Shown: positions 29,034-40,063, counted from the stretch's first letter. The stretch: 64,000 nucleotides of DNA from an uncultured Candidatus Nemicrothrix sp. (GCA_903867185.1 CAIPQK010000101.1:1-64000), one strand, 5' to 3'. The notes: generated by a model not told the origin, from the letters alone. Numbers and translations are program-made.

Positions 29034-30004
29034 AGTGCGTGACGTGTCGCGAGCCAGCCATCATCGATATTCGACGCCATAATTCGAATTTTTGCGCGGA
29101 GCACTTCATTGAGCAGTGTCACCGCCAAGTACGTAAGGCAATCGAAGAGTTCTCGATGTTCGAGAAGTCAGACAAGATCCTCGTAGCTGTTTCCGGTGGC
29201 AAAGATTCACTCGCGATCTGGGACCTGCTTCTCGATCTCGGCTACACCGTCGACGGGCTTTATATCGGACTGGGTATCGGCGACTACAGCGACACCTCCC
29301 TTGACTACGCCAGGGCGTATGCAAAGACCCGATCCCTTCATTTGATTGAAGTGGACGTCCCTACAACGTTCGGTTTCGATATTCCCAACGGTTCGCGGGC
29401 GGCGAAGCGTGTGCCATGTTCAGCCTGCGGGCTCTCGAAACGCCATCTCTTCGACGAAGAAGCGATGAAGGGTGGCTACGACGTGCTTGTGACGGGACAC
29501 AACCTTGATGATGAGGCGGCAGTTCTGTTCGGTAACACCTTGCATTGGCATACGGAATACCTCGGCCGTCAGCTTCCAGTCCTGCCCGCTAGAGACGGAT
29601 TCCCTCGGAAAGTGAAACCGTTGGTGCGACTCGCTGAGCGTGAGACGGCGGCCTATTGCATCGTTAAGGGCATCGATTACCTCATCGACGAATGTCCGAT
29701 GGCGGCAGGTAACAAGCATCTCGGTTACAAGAACGCGCTCAACGAGATCGAGGCCGGTTCACCGGGCGCAAAACACTCCTTCTATTTTGGTTTCCTCGAT
29801 CGTGCCGCAGAGTTCTTCGCTGCTGAAGCATCTATCGACCGCGAAGGACTCGGAGCCTGTGCATCATGTGGGGCACCCACAACTTCTGAAACTTGCGCAT
29901 TTTGTCGGCTTGTTGAACGAGCAGGTGGGCAACTTCCCGAACGAAACGGAGTCAACGCTGTGGCTGTCGATCTTGGACCTACACGCTTAGGAGTTGTCCA
30001 ATGA
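29030..30004 (+). CDS. TtuA/Ncs6-like tRNA 2-thiolation enzyme (PP-loop ATPase with N- and C-terminal zinc fingers)
   Basis: CVTCREP...CAEHF; VAVSGGKDSLAIWDLL; CSACGLSKRHLF; C-terminal CASCGAPTTSETCAFC. Confidence 0.9.
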   Translation: MKCVTCREPAIIDIRRHNSNFCAEHFIEQCHRQVRKAIEEFSMFEKSDKILVAVSGGKDSLAIWDLLLDLGYTVDGLYIGLGIGDYSDTSLDYARAYAKTRSLHLIEVDVPTTFGFDIPNGSRAAKRVPCSACGLSKRHLFDEEAMKGGYDVLVTGHNLDDEAAVLFGNTLHWHTEYLGRQLPVLPARDGFPRKVKPLVRLAERETAAYCIVKGIDYLIDECPMAAGNKHLGYKNALNEIEAGSPGAKHSFYFGFLDRAAEFFAAEASIDREGLGACASCGAPTTSETCAFCRLVERAGGQLPERNGVNAVAVDLGPTRLGVVQ

Positions 30005-30774
30005 GCCGCACGTTTGCTGTTGGAGACAGGGTCCTACTCATCGATCCGAAGAAGCGTCGTTACCTGATCACGCTGAAGCCCGCCGGGGAATTCCATTCGC
30101 ATTCAGGTTTCGTTCCCCATGATTCGCTCATCGATTCGCCCGAAGGCGTCACGGTTCAATCGACAAAGAATGTGGGCTATCTCGCAGTCCGCCCGACGCT
30201 CTCTGATTTCGTCCTCAAGATGCCCCGCGGTGCTCAGGTCATTTACCCGAAGGATCTCGGTCCGATACTGATGCACGCCGACATCTTCCCCGGAGCGCGA
30301 GTGCTTGAATCAGGTATCGGCTCCGGAGCGCTCTCGATGACGATGTTACGAGCGGGAGCCGACATCGTGGGTTACGAGTTGCGAGAAGACTTTGCTGATC
30401 GTGCGAAAGAAAATGTTGAAGCCTTTCTCGGCGCTGAGGTGCTTGATCGATATCGGATCGAATTGCGCGATTGCTATGACGGCATCGATGAAACCGATCT
30501 CGATCGTGTTGTTCTCGATCTCCCCGAGCCTTGGCAGGTCGTCCCCCATGCGGCGAAAGCGATGCATCCCGGGGGAATCCTCTTGGCTTACACGCCAAGC
30601 ATTGTGCAAGCGATGCAATTACGAGAAGCACTCGAACAAAGCCCCTTCGACATGCCTGAGACAATCGAGGTTCTGAACCGCACCTGGCACATCGAGGGTC
30701 TTGCGGTGCGTCCAGATCATCGAATGGTGGCCCACACTGGTTTCCTTACGCATGCGCGTCTGCTCGGAGGCTGA
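30001..30774 (+). CDS. trmI: tRNA (adenine58-N1)-methyltransferase TrmI
   Basis: QVIYPKDLGPILMHADIFPGARVLESGIGSGALSMTMLRA; VVLDLPEPWQVVPHAAKAMHPGG; overlaps upstream gene by 4 bp. Confidence 0.93.
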   Translation: MSRTFAVGDRVLLIDPKKRRYLITLKPAGEFHSHSGFVPHDSLIDSPEGVTVQSTKNVGYLAVRPTLSDFVLKMPRGAQVIYPKDLGPILMHADIFPGARVLESGIGSGALSMTMLRAGADIVGYELREDFADRAKENVEAFLGAEVLDRYRIELRDCYDGIDETDLDRVVLDLPEPWQVVPHAAKAMHPGGILLAYTPSIVQAMQLREALEQSPFDMPETIEVLNRTWHIEGLAVRPDHRMVAHTGFLTHARLLGG

Positions 30775-30798
30775 CCGCTTGGTAGCCGCGACCACTAA

Positions 30799-31977
30799 GT
30801 GCCTGCTCCTTTGAGCTTTCTCGACATCGCTCTGCTTCTCGCGATCGCTCTAGCGATCCTGGGTGGCTATCGCTTGGGACTGATCACGAGAGTTGCTTCG
30901 TGGCTGGGCCTAGCGGCCGGTCTTGCGCTTTCCGTCTGGCTTTTGCCGAGATTCCTCGACCAGCTCGACTCCACGAATCACGGACTTCTGCTCGTACTTT
31001 CCATCGGGTTGTTGCTCGTGGGGGCCACACTGGGGCAGGCCATCGGGTTCATTATCGGTGGACGCCTGACGCCTCGGCGCCGCGATGGGGCTTTTGGTTC
31101 TGTCGATCGTGTGCTCGGAGGAGTGGCCGGACTCGTAGGTGTCGTGATCATTGTTTGGCTTGTGATTCCCGTGTTCATTGCGAGCCCCGGATGGTTGGCC
31201 ACACAGACATCAAATTCATGGATCGCCCGAACGGTCGAGAACTCGCTTCCGCCCGCGCCAGACGCGATGCAAGCGCTTCGGTCGGTTGTTGGTGAAGGCT
31301 CTTTCCCCGATGTATTCGATGCTCTCCGTCCGAGTCCAAATCTCGGCGCACCCCCTGAATCGACCGGCCTTTCTTTGGAGCTCGCTGCTCGCGTCGCGCG
31401 TTCTGCGGTAAAGGTGGAGGGTCCTGCCTGCAACAAATTGCAGGATGGATCCGGTTTCGTAATTGGCGATGGTCTCATAGCGACGAATGCACACGTTGTG
31501 GCAGGGGAGCGGTCGACAAGCGTCCTTCGCGACGATGGGCGTCGATTCGATGGGACAGTGATTGCCTTCGATCCCGCACGCGATCTCGCCATCATTCGCG
31601 TAGCGAGTTTTGATCGTCCACCTCTTATCTTGTCGAACGCCAAAAGCGAAGGAACAAGCGGGGGAGTCTTCGGCCACCCCGGAGGGGAGCCGCTTCGTAT
31701 CGCACCCTTCAAAGTCGCTCGTCTCATCAACGCAACAGGCCGAGATATCTACGGAAGCGATAAGACGGAACGAAAGGTCCTCGAATTGGCTGCAACCTTG
31801 CGTCCGGGAGACTCAGGTTCTGCTCTCGCTAATGAACTAGGCCAAGTGGTCGGGATTGCCTTTGCAATTGCACGCGACACTCCGAATGTCGCTTATGCGT
31901 TAACTCCGTCGGAACTGCAAGAAACGCTGGCTACGGCAGGAACAAATGCCGTTAGTACCGGCCCCTGTTTGAACTGA
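30799..31977 (+). CDS. MarP-like serine protease: CvpA-like membrane domain plus trypsin-like domain
   Basis: N-terminal CvpA-like TM region; catalytic triad contexts ATNAHVVAG, DPARDLAIIRV, LRPGDSGSAL. Confidence 0.9.
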   Translation: MPAPLSFLDIALLLAIALAILGGYRLGLITRVASWLGLAAGLALSVWLLPRFLDQLDSTNHGLLLVLSIGLLLVGATLGQAIGFIIGGRLTPRRRDGAFGSVDRVLGGVAGLVGVVIIVWLVIPVFIASPGWLATQTSNSWIARTVENSLPPAPDAMQALRSVVGEGSFPDVFDALRPSPNLGAPPESTGLSLELAARVARSAVKVEGPACNKLQDGSGFVIGDGLIATNAHVVAGERSTSVLRDDGRRFDGTVIAFDPARDLAIIRVASFDRPPLILSNAKSEGTSGGVFGHPGGEPLRIAPFKVARLINATGRDIYGSDKTERKVLELAATLRPGDSGSALANELGQVVGIAFAIARDTPNVAYALTPSELQETLATAGTNAVSTGPCLN

Positions 31978-32024
31978 CAGAGGTTGCGCCTACACAACGC
32001 GGCGGATTGCCTTTGGTAACGAGA

Positions 32025-32050
32025 ATGAGCCCCGGCGGACCGGGGCTCAT
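32025..32050. terminator. Bidirectional intrinsic terminator-like hairpin between convergent genes
   Basis: Perfect inverted repeat ATGAGCCCCGG-CGGA-CCGGGGCTCAT between the marP-like (+) and ferredoxin (-) genes. Confidence 0.8.
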
Positions 32051-32079
32051 TTCAAACAACTTCACCGTTGCGGTGGGCC

Positions 32080-32316
32080 TTACTCAACTTCAATGAAGAT
32101 GCATTCTCCGGGGCATTCCTCTGCCGACTCGATAACGCCATCGAGTTGACCTTCAGGAATGTTGGCGAGACCGGCGGTGCCGCCTGGGTCAGAGAACACT
32201 TTGTCGCCCTCCCTGACGTAGGCGAGGCCATCGTCAAGCAGCGTGAACACGTCGGGTGCGATCTCTTCGCAGAGTCCGTCGCCTGTACAGAGATCCTGAT
32301 CGATCCAGACCTTCAT
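32080..32316 (-). CDS. Single-cluster ferredoxin
   Basis: MKVWIDQDLCTGDGLCEEIAPDVF...ESAEECPGECIFIE. Confidence 0.93.
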   Translation of the reverse strand: MKVWIDQDLCTGDGLCEEIAPDVFTLLDDGLAYVREGDKVFSDPGGTAGLANIPEGQLDGVIESAEECPGECIFIEVE

Positions 32317-32527
32317 GTGTCACTACACCTCTTCGTGCGGGGGCTATGGGGAACGGCAAAACCATAGTGGCTGAGAAGCAGACCGTGATACCGGAGCCGT
32401 GTGACTATCTGCACCCAACGGTTCATTCTTCCTCCGTACTCGACGAAGCCACCAGCCGTTGAGCCCGAGTCAGACCGAGGCCGAGTCCTCCCGATAGGGT
32501 CCTGACCACCACGAGGAGGACAGACTG

Positions 32528-34285
32528 ATGAGCCCCCAAGAAGCCGAAGAGAACAACACCTCAGGCAACGATGACCTTCGTGAGCAGTTTCGTGTGCTCG
32601 AAGAAGAGGTTGCCTCCCTCCGTCGCCGGCTTCAGGATGCCCCGAAACGGGTGAGAACACTCGAGGAACGACTTCTCGAGACGAAGGGTCAGTTGACTCA
32701 GGCCGTCAGCCAGAACGAGAAATTGACCTACACGTTGCGAGAAGCTCGTGACCACATCGCTTCGCTCCGTGAAGAAGTCGAAAAGCTCACGCAGCCACCC
32801 GCTGCCTACGGAACCTTTCTTGGCCAGAACGATGACGGCACAGCAGACGTTTTCTCAGGTGGACGAAAAGTACGCGTCTCTCTGCACCCTGACATAAACG
32901 CAAGGGAACTCACTCGTGGGTCCGAGGTTGTCCTGAATGAATCGTTGAATGTTGTGCTGGCGAGATCTCCAGAGCGCACTGGTGAAGTAGTCACATTTAA
33001 AGAAGTTCTCAGCGATGGTTTGCGGGCAATGGTCGTCGGACGTGCGGACGAGGAGCAAGTGGTTGAAATTGGAGCGGATCTTCTAGGAGTGAAACTGAGA
33101 TCAGGCGATTCGGTGCTCCTCGACGCTCGAGCCTCGATGTTGCTTGAGAAGTTGCCGCGAGCCGACGTTGAAGAACTTGTTCTTGAAGAAGTGCCCGATG
33201 TTTCCTATGAAGACGTCGGTGGTCTCGATTCACAAATCGAACAGATCATGGATGCGGTCGAACTTCCGTTTCTGCATCACGAGCTTTTCGCCGAGCACAA
33301 GTTGCCGGCGCCAAAAGGAATCCTCCTTTATGGTCCGCCCGGTTGTGGCAAGACACTCATTGCGAAGGCAGTTGCGAATTCACTCGCAAAGAAGGTTGCT
33401 GAGGTTTCAGGCGACGAGCACGCACGCAGTTACTTCCTGAACATCAAAGGACCAGAACTCCTCAACAAGTACGTCGGGGAAACAGAGCGCCAAATTCGAC
33501 TGGTCTTTGAGCGAGCGCGTGAGAAGAGCGAAGAAGGCTGGCCAGTCATTGTTTTCTTCGATGAAATGGATTCGCTATTCCGCACTCGTGGAACTGGAAT
33601 CAGTTCTGACATGGAATCGACGATTGTGCCGCAACTACTCGCGGAGATCGATGGTGTTGAAACTCTTAAGAATGTGATCGTGATCGGGGCCTCAAACCGA
33701 GAAGATCTGATTGATCCTGCAATTCTCCGACCAGGACGACTTGACGTGAAGATCAAGATCGAACGGCCCGATGAGAATTCGGCGGGCCAGATTTTTGCTC
33801 GGTACCTGACTTCCGACCTTCCTCTCGATGCGGCAGAGATCGATTCACTTGGCGGTGGCGATCCCGAAAAGACCGTGCGAGTGATGATCGAGCAAACCGT
33901 TGCTGAGATGTATCGCGCCGACGAAGCAAACCAGTTTCTTGAGGTCACCTATCAAAATGGCGACAAGGAAATCATGTACTTCAAAGATTTCTCCTCGGGA
34001 GCAATGATCGAAAATATTGTTCGGCGAGCAAAGAAACTCGCGATCAAGCGTTTCCTTCGTACGAATGAACGCGGTATCCGCGTCGACGACATGTTCGAGT
34101 CAATCCATCAGGAATATAAAGAACACGAAGATCTTCCTAATACGACGAACCCAGATGACTGGGCGAAGATCTCGGGCAAGAAGGGCGAGCGGATTATTTA
34201 CATCCGAACGCTGGTCAAGCACTCAGACTCGGAAACAGGTGGCGGTCGATCCATCGAGCGTGTCGGAACCGGCCAGTACCTCTGA
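32528..34285 (+). CDS. arc: Proteasome-associated AAA+ ATPase ARC/Mpa
   Basis: N-terminal coiled coil, OB domains, [20 protein letters not shown]-terminal GTGQYL. Confidence 0.98.
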   Translation: MSPQEAEENNTSGNDDLREQFRVLEEEVASLRRRLQDAPKRVRTLEERLLETKGQLTQAVSQNEKLTYTLREARDHIASLREEVEKLTQPPAAYGTFLGQNDDGTADVFSGGRKVRVSLHPDINARELTRGSEVVLNESLNVVLARSPERTGEVVTFKEVLSDGLRAMVVGRADEEQVVEIGADLLGVKLRSGDSVLLDARASMLLEKLPRADVEELVLEEVPDVSYEDVGGLDSQIEQIMDAVELPFLHHELFAEHKLPAPKGILLYGPPGCGKTLIAKAVANSLAKKVAEVSGDEHARSYFLNIKGPELLNKYVGETERQIRLVFERAREKSEEGWPVIVFFDEMDSLFRTRGTGISSDMESTIVPQLLAEIDGVETLKNVIVIGASNREDLIDPAILRPGRLDVKIKIERPDENSAGQIFARYLTSDLPLDAAEIDSLGGGDPEKTVRVMIEQTVAEMYRADEANQFLEVTYQNGDKEIMYFKDFSSGAMIENIVRRAKKLAIKRFLRTNERGIRVDDMFESIHQEYKEHEDLPNTTNPDDWAKISGKKGERIIYIRTLVKHSDSETGGGRSIERVGTGQYL

Positions 34286-34323
34286 TTGGTCCCGCGCTCC
34301 GAGCCAATCGGTAGGCTCACCAT

Positions 34324-35835
34324 GTGGCGATCCGGAAGATCTGCGGCATTGAGACCGAATACGGCATCGTCCATCGAGGGACCGACGACCCGAACCCAAT
34401 AACGGCCTCGTCTGTCCTCATTAACTCGTACCTAAGCAACCTCAATCGTTCGGGAGGTTCGGCTCTGGGCGTGCCACAGGTCGGTTGGGACTTTGAGTTC
34501 GAGAGTCCTGGCAGTGATGCGAGGGGTGATGCACCCATTGGTTCGATGCCTCCCGAGATCGAAACGCATCTAACGAACGCAGTTCTTACCAATGGAGCTC
34601 GCTACTACGTCGACCACGCACATCCAGAACTCTCAACACCAGAATGCGGTGACGCCTTTTCTGTCGTCACGTTCGATCGCTCTGCGGAAGTCATTCTGGA
34701 ACGCTCGATGCTCGCTGCCGATGCGCTCCTACCCGAGGGCCAATCAATTGTGGTCTACAAGAACAACTCAGACGGCAAGGGAAACTCATATGGTTGTCAC
34801 GAGAATTACCTTGTCGATCGAGCACTTCCGTTCGGCCGGATCGTTGCCGAAGTAAGCCCTCACTTCATTACCCGCCAAATCTTTTGTGGCGCCGGAAAGG
34901 TCGGTAGCGAGATTGGATTCTCGGCCAAGGAGGTTCCCTTTCAAATCAGTCAGCGAGCAGATTTCTTTGAAGAAGAGGTGGGACTCGAGACAACGCTGAA
35001 GCGACCCATCATTAATACGCGCGATGAACCCCACGCTGATCCTCAGAAGTACCGACGACTTCACGTCATCATTGGCGACGCGAATATGAGTGAGGTGGCA
35101 ACGTTCCTCAAAGTCGGAACCACGGCCATTGTGTTGGCCATGATCGAAGACGATTGGATCAAAGCCGATTTTCGGTTCACGTCACCCATCGGTGCACTGC
35201 GCACCGTCAGTACGGATCTTTCGATGTCGGCTACTCTTCCTCTCGCCAGTGGTAGGTCGATCACCGCTCTCGAGGTGCAACTACACCTACTTGAGCGCGC
35301 GATCGACTGGACGGAACATCACGGATTCGATCTTGTTGGCTCGCAAGCCGGGCCAGAGATACTCCGAAGATGGAGCGAAACACTTTTGGCCATCGAAGCT
35401 GAGAGTGCCTCGCTGACTTCGACCGTTGACTGGATCGCCAAATACCGACTAATCGATGGGTACCGCGAGCGACACGGACTTGATTGGGGAGATGCCCGAT
35501 TACACGCGCTCGACCTGCAATATCACGATCTGCGACCAGAAAAGTCGCTGGCTCGTCGGGTTGGTCTCGAGACAATCTGCATTGCGACCGATATCGAGAA
35601 TGGCATCTCGAATCCGCCCGAGGACACGCGTGCCTATTTCCGCGGTGCTTGCCTTGCAAAGTTTGGATCTGAGATCGTTTCGGCGAATTGGGACTCCCTG
35701 GTCTTCGACGTAGGAGGGGATTCGCTTCGGCGAGTTGCCATGATGGAGCCGTCCCGTGGGACCGCCGCCCATGTGGCTAGCGTGATCGAAGCAAGCCAAA
35801 CGGCTGCCGAGTTGCTCGATCGACTCGGCTCATAG
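34324..35835 (+). CDS. dop: Depupylase/Pup deamidase Dop
   Basis: [36 protein letters not shown]; position between arc and pup. Confidence 0.96.
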   Translation: MAIRKICGIETEYGIVHRGTDDPNPITASSVLINSYLSNLNRSGGSALGVPQVGWDFEFESPGSDARGDAPIGSMPPEIETHLTNAVLTNGARYYVDHAHPELSTPECGDAFSVVTFDRSAEVILERSMLAADALLPEGQSIVVYKNNSDGKGNSYGCHENYLVDRALPFGRIVAEVSPHFITRQIFCGAGKVGSEIGFSAKEVPFQISQRADFFEEEVGLETTLKRPIINTRDEPHADPQKYRRLHVIIGDANMSEVATFLKVGTTAIVLAMIEDDWIKADFRFTSPIGALRTVSTDLSMSATLPLASGRSITALEVQLHLLERAIDWTEHHGFDLVGSQAGPEILRRWSETLLAIEAESASLTSTVDWIAKYRLIDGYRERHGLDWGDARLHALDLQYHDLRPEKSLARRVGLETICIATDIENGISNPPEDTRAYFRGACLAKFGSEIVSANWDSLVFDVGGDSLRRVAMMEPSRGTAAHVASVIEASQTAAELLDRLGS

Positions 35836-35890
35836 AGCGAGCACTCACGGTTCTCCCAGAATCGCTCGCCTCGAAAAACAAGGAGGTGCC

Positions 35891-36085
35891 ATGCCTGAAC
35901 GTGAACAAATCAGACGAACTCCAGCTGAGCGTACCGAGACATCAGTGGATGACGCTCCCCAGAGTTCCGAAACTGGCGAAAAGCTCAAGGCAGAACTCGA
36001 TGATCTTCTTGACGAGATTGACGAGGTCCTCGAGACAAACGCGGAAGACTTCGTCCGCAGTTTTGTGCAAAAGGGCGGGCAGTAG
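35891..36085 (+). CDS. pup: Prokaryotic ubiquitin-like protein Pup
   Basis: 64 aa, C-terminus EDFVRSFVQKGGQ. Confidence 0.97.
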   Translation: MPEREQIRRTPAERTETSVDDAPQSSETGEKLKAELDDLLDEIDEVLETNAEDFVRSFVQKGGQ

Positions 36086-36125
36086 TCGCTTGGGTTCCGC
36101 GGCCTCGAGCCGGTAGCCTTTCATC

Positions 36126-36968
36126 GTGACTATGCCGTTCTTTGCTGCCTCTGACGATCCCGGCCCCGACTTCGCCGCCCTGGCGAAACTCCAAGGTCTC
36201 GTTCCGATAGCGCCATCATCTGCTGTTGACGATCGGCTTCGTATCACCCACGCCACAACGGTGGTCGCTGTTCGGTATCTCGATGGCGTTGTCATGGCCG
36301 GAGACCGGCGAGCAACTTCCGGAAACATCATCAGTCATCGAGCAATCGAGAAAGTGTTTCCAGCCGACCGCCACTCCGGTGTTGCTATCGCTGGGGCCGC
36401 AGGCCCAGCAATGGAGATGGTGAAGCTCTTCCAGCTTCAACTTGAGCACTATGAGAAGGTCGAAGGCTCACAGCTTTCTCTTGAAGGTAAAGCGAACCAG
36501 CTTGGCCAGATGGTCCGCAACAATCTTCCAGCAGCGATGCAGGGACTCGCAGTGGTGCCGATCTTCGCTGGCTTCGATACACGTCGTCAGACCGGACGAC
36601 TTTTTCAGTACGACATCACCGGCGGCCGCTACGAAGAATCTAATTTCGCAACGAGCGGTTCAGGTGGTTCGCTCGCCGGATCCGTCGTAAAGATGAAATT
36701 CCACGAAGGGCTCACCCGCGACGAAGCCGTCGATCTTGTCATCACGGCGCTCTTCGAGGCGGCCGATGAAGATTCAGCAACCGGAGGCCCCGACATGGTC
36801 CGTGGCATCTACCCAGTCGTTGCAACCATTACAACCGAGGGATTCGAGAGAGTTCTCGATGCCGAAATAGCCGAGCGTTTCGTCGGATTGCTCGACGTGC
36901 TCGCCTCCCGAGATGGCGGCGGTCGGATTTCCGAAACTGCGTCCGAGACCGCAGGGGGTGCGAAATGA
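36126..36968 (+). CDS. prcB: 20S proteasome beta subunit
   Basis: Propeptide then TTVVAVRYLDGVVMAGDRRATSGN; start GTG 36126 or ATG 36132. Confidence 0.97.
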   Translation: MTMPFFAASDDPGPDFAALAKLQGLVPIAPSSAVDDRLRITHATTVVAVRYLDGVVMAGDRRATSGNIISHRAIEKVFPADRHSGVAIAGAAGPAMEMVKLFQLQLEHYEKVEGSQLSLEGKANQLGQMVRNNLPAAMQGLAVVPIFAGFDTRRQTGRLFQYDITGGRYEESNFATSGSGGSLAGSVVKMKFHEGLTRDEAVDLVITALFEAADEDSATGGPDMVRGIYPVVATITTEGFERVLDAEIAERFVGLLDVLASRDGGGRISETASETAGGAK

Positions 36969-37648
36969 GCATGCCGTTCTATGTCGCCCCAGAACAGGTC
37001 ATGAAAGATCGGGCTGACTATGCCCGTAAAGGCATCGCCCGTGGTCGTTCTCTCGTAGCCGCACAATTTGCCGACGGAATTGCAGTCGTTGCCGAGAACC
37101 CTTCGACGACTCTTCGCAAAGTCAGCGAAATTTATGACCGTATTGCGTTCGCTGGAGTCGGGAAATACAACGAATTCGACCAATTGCGAATCGCGGGCGT
37201 GCGTGCTGCAGACCTCAAAGGGTTCTCCTACAGCCGTGAAGACGTCGACGCTCGCAGCCTAGGTAATCAATACGCACAAATCCTCGGCCAGGTTTTCACC
37301 CATGAGATGAAGCCCATGGAAGTCGAGATTCTCGTCGCCGAAGTTGGTGCCGCTGAATCGAGCGACCAGTTCTTCCACATTCTCTACGACGGCACCGTCA
37401 TGGACGAGGATCGATTCACCGTTTTGGGCGGCGACGCAGACGCTATTGCCAGTCGCCTCGAGTCGACCTGGACCCCCGGACTTGATCTCGTTTCGGTCCT
37501 CGCCGTAGCGGTTGCTGCTCTGGCGGGACCAGACCGTTCGCTAGTGGCTTCCGACCTCGAGGTTGCGGTCCTCGATCGCGGCGCTCAGCGTCGATCATTT
37601 CGCCGAATTGAGCGCACAGAATTGCCAGACTTCCTTCCTCAAGTCTGA
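36965..37648 (+). CDS. prcA: 20S proteasome alpha subunit
   Basis: MSMPFYVAPEQVMKDRADYARKGIARGRSLVAAQFADGI; ATGA overlap with prcB. Confidence 0.97.
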   Translation: MSMPFYVAPEQVMKDRADYARKGIARGRSLVAAQFADGIAVVAENPSTTLRKVSEIYDRIAFAGVGKYNEFDQLRIAGVRAADLKGFSYSREDVDARSLGNQYAQILGQVFTHEMKPMEVEILVAEVGAAESSDQFFHILYDGTVMDEDRFTVLGGDADAIASRLESTWTPGLDLVSVLAVAVAALAGPDRSLVASDLEVAVLDRGAQRRSFRRIERTELPDFLPQV

Positions 37649-37696
37649 TTTGCTGCGGAGCACCCTGGCTGGGAGCTTCACCGGTAGCGTGCGGAT

Positions 37697-39055
37697 ATGG
37701 AGCGCAGGATCTTCGGACTCGAGAATGAATACGGAGTTACCTGCACGCTGCGTGGTCAACGTCGGCTGAGCCCTGACGAGGTCGCGAGGTATCTCTTCCG
37801 GCGCGTGGTCTCTTGGGGCAGGAGTTCCAACGTGTTCCTGCAAAATGGCGCTCGCCTGTATCTCGACGTTGGCTCTCATCCCGAATACGCGACTCCCGAG
37901 TGTGATTCGATCCACGACGTTGTGGTGCATGACAAAGCGGGGGAGAGGATCCTTGAGCAACTCTTGACCTCGGCCGAGAAGCGCCTCGCCGATGAGGGCA
38001 TCAAGGGCGATATCTACCTCTTCAAGAACAACACCGATTCAGCCGGTAATTCGTATGGATGTCACGAGAATTATTTGACTGGGCGGACCGAGGAGCTTGC
38101 TCACTACACCAACGCCTTGATTCCGTTTTTGGTGACGAGGCAAATCTACGCAGGAGCGGGAAAGGTTCTTCAGACCGCTCGAGGGGCAATGTTCTGTATC
38201 TCACAGCGAGCTGAACATATTTGGGAGGGAACGTCTTCCGCCACGACTCGCAGTCGTCCGATTATCAATACCCGAGACGAACCCCACGCCGATGCCGAGA
38301 AATATCGTCGTCTTCATGTGATCGTGGGCGACTCCAACATGAGCGAATATGCGACGTTCCTGAAAGTTGGGACCACGGCAATTCTCCTTCGGATGCTCGA
38401 AGAACCAAATGTGATCATGCGGGACATGACGCTTGAGAACCCAATCAGAGCCATTCGAGAGATCAGCCACGACATGACGTGCACTCGAAAGGTTCGACTC
38501 GCAAACGGTCGAGAGGCGACCGCCCTCGAGATCCAGAGCGAATACCTCACGCGGGCTCTGCGCTATGCAGAGCGACGCGATCTCTCGCCCCTCGAAAAGC
38601 AAGCACTCGGGATGTGGGAGAAATCTCTTACAACAATCGAAAAAGATCCACTTGGCCAGGACCGAGAAGCCGACTGGGTGATCAAATACAAACTCATTGA
38701 AGCGTTCCGTGAACGCCATTCTCTTGAGCTCACCGATCCAAGGGTGTCGCTCCTTGACCTCCAATATCACGACATCAATCGCAAAAGGGGTGTTTTCTAC
38801 CGCATGCAAGATCGTGGTTTCGTTGAGCGAATCTGTGGAGACGCCGAAATTGACGAGGCCATCGAAACACCGCCGCAGACGACGCGGGCTCGACTGCGCG
38901 GGGAATTCATCAAACAGGCGAAAGAGCGAAAGCGTGACTACACCGTCGATTGGGTGCATTTGAAGCTCAACGACCAAGCGCAGCGCACGGTGCTGTGCAA
39001 GGACCCGTTCCGTTCACACGACGAACGTGTCGAAAAATTGATCGCCTCCCTGTGA
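37697..39055 (+). CDS. pafA: Pup-protein ligase PafA
   Basis: [50 protein letters not shown]. Confidence 0.97.
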   Translation: MERRIFGLENEYGVTCTLRGQRRLSPDEVARYLFRRVVSWGRSSNVFLQNGARLYLDVGSHPEYATPECDSIHDVVVHDKAGERILEQLLTSAEKRLADEGIKGDIYLFKNNTDSAGNSYGCHENYLTGRTEELAHYTNALIPFLVTRQIYAGAGKVLQTARGAMFCISQRAEHIWEGTSSATTRSRPIINTRDEPHADAEKYRRLHVIVGDSNMSEYATFLKVGTTAILLRMLEEPNVIMRDMTLENPIRAIREISHDMTCTRKVRLANGREATALEIQSEYLTRALRYAERRDLSPLEKQALGMWEKSLTTIEKDPLGQDREADWVIKYKLIEAFRERHSLELTDPRVSLLDLQYHDINRKRGVFYRMQDRGFVERICGDAEIDEAIETPPQTTRARLRGEFIKQAKERKRDYTVDWVHLKLNDQAQRTVLCKDPFRSHDERVEKLIASL

Positions 39056-39079
39056 TGGATTTAGCGACCATATTGAGAG

Positions 39080-40063
39080 ATGACTATGACGCCGATCGAT
39101 AAATCAGCAGAGAAGTTTGAACGACAGATGAATCTCCTCGCTGCTCTCAGCGACACCAGCCAGGGGATTCGTGCTTCCGATATTCAGCAGCGAGTTCCCG
39201 GGTACAACCCAGATCACGACTCATTTCGCCGGACTTTCGAGCGAGACAAAAAAGACTTACTCAGTCTCGGTGTGCCGATCGAAGTAGTTATTGGAACAAC
39301 GGCCGAACTCACTGCATATCGGGTCGATAAGACGAAGTACGAACTTCCAGATCCAGGTCTGGAGAGTGATGAACTCGCGGCGTTGCATCTCGCCCTCGAG
39401 ACGGTTGCAGTTGGGTCGTCCCAAGCAGACATGGCGAGAGCGCTATGGCGCCTTGGCGGAGTAGTCGATGCAGCAACAAGTGATCCTCTCGGCGTACCTG
39501 TTGGAGAACTGACCGAAATACCCAGCGACCCATCGCTTGTGCCCCTTTTTCGCGCGGTGACAGAACGGCGCGTGGCAACCTTTGCGTACGAGACAGTTGC
39601 AGGGACCGCAGAGCGACGCGTGGAACCTTGGCACCTCGACTTCAAGCGTGGTCGTTGGACCCTTTCGGCGTTCGATGGTGAGCGTGAGGACCAACGTAAC
39701 TTTCGACTCGACAGGATACGAGGCAATGTTTCGCTCGGAGACGCTGGGAGCCAGACACATCCGGCCCCGTCAACGGTCGCCGAACACTCCGATCCATGGG
39801 AGTTCGGAGACACTGACCCCGTCATAGTCAGCGTGAAATTCGATGCTGAGGTTGTGCTGTTCGCGGCGGACTCGTTGCGTTCATGCGACTCCAGCGAGGC
39901 GTCGGAAGGTTCGCGTATTTTCCATGTGCCAGTCACGAATTGGCCTGCATTCCGCTCGTTCGTTCTCAGTTTCCTCGATCATGCCGAAATACTTGAGCCT
40001 CCTGAGTGCCGAGCGGCGATGGTTGACTGGTTGCTGCTGTTGGCCGGTGGCTCCAATGGCTGA
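39080..40063 (+). CDS. pafB: WYL-domain transcriptional regulator PafB
   Basis: N-terminal HTH, WYL-like region, downstream of pafA. Confidence 0.88.
   Translation: MTMTPIDKSAEKFERQMNLLAALSDTSQGIRASDIQQRVPGYNPDHDSFRRTFERDKKDLLSLGVPIEVVIGTTAELTAYRVDKTKYELPDPGLESDELAALHLALETVAVGSSQADMARALWRLGGVVDAATSDPLGVPVGELTEIPSDPSLVPLFRAVTERRVATFAYETVAGTAERRVEPWHLDFKRGRWTLSAFDGEREDQRNFRLDRIRGNVSLGDAGSQTHPAPSTVAEHSDPWEFGDTDPVIVSVKFDAEVVLFAADSLRSCDSSEASEGSRIFHVPVTNWPAFRSFVLSFLDHAEILEPPECRAAMVDWLLLLAGGSNG

Noticed and set aside
38201-38977. 258 aa minus-strand ORF
   Set aside because: Fully antisense to pafA, which has clear family motifs; no recognisable domain in the antisense translation.
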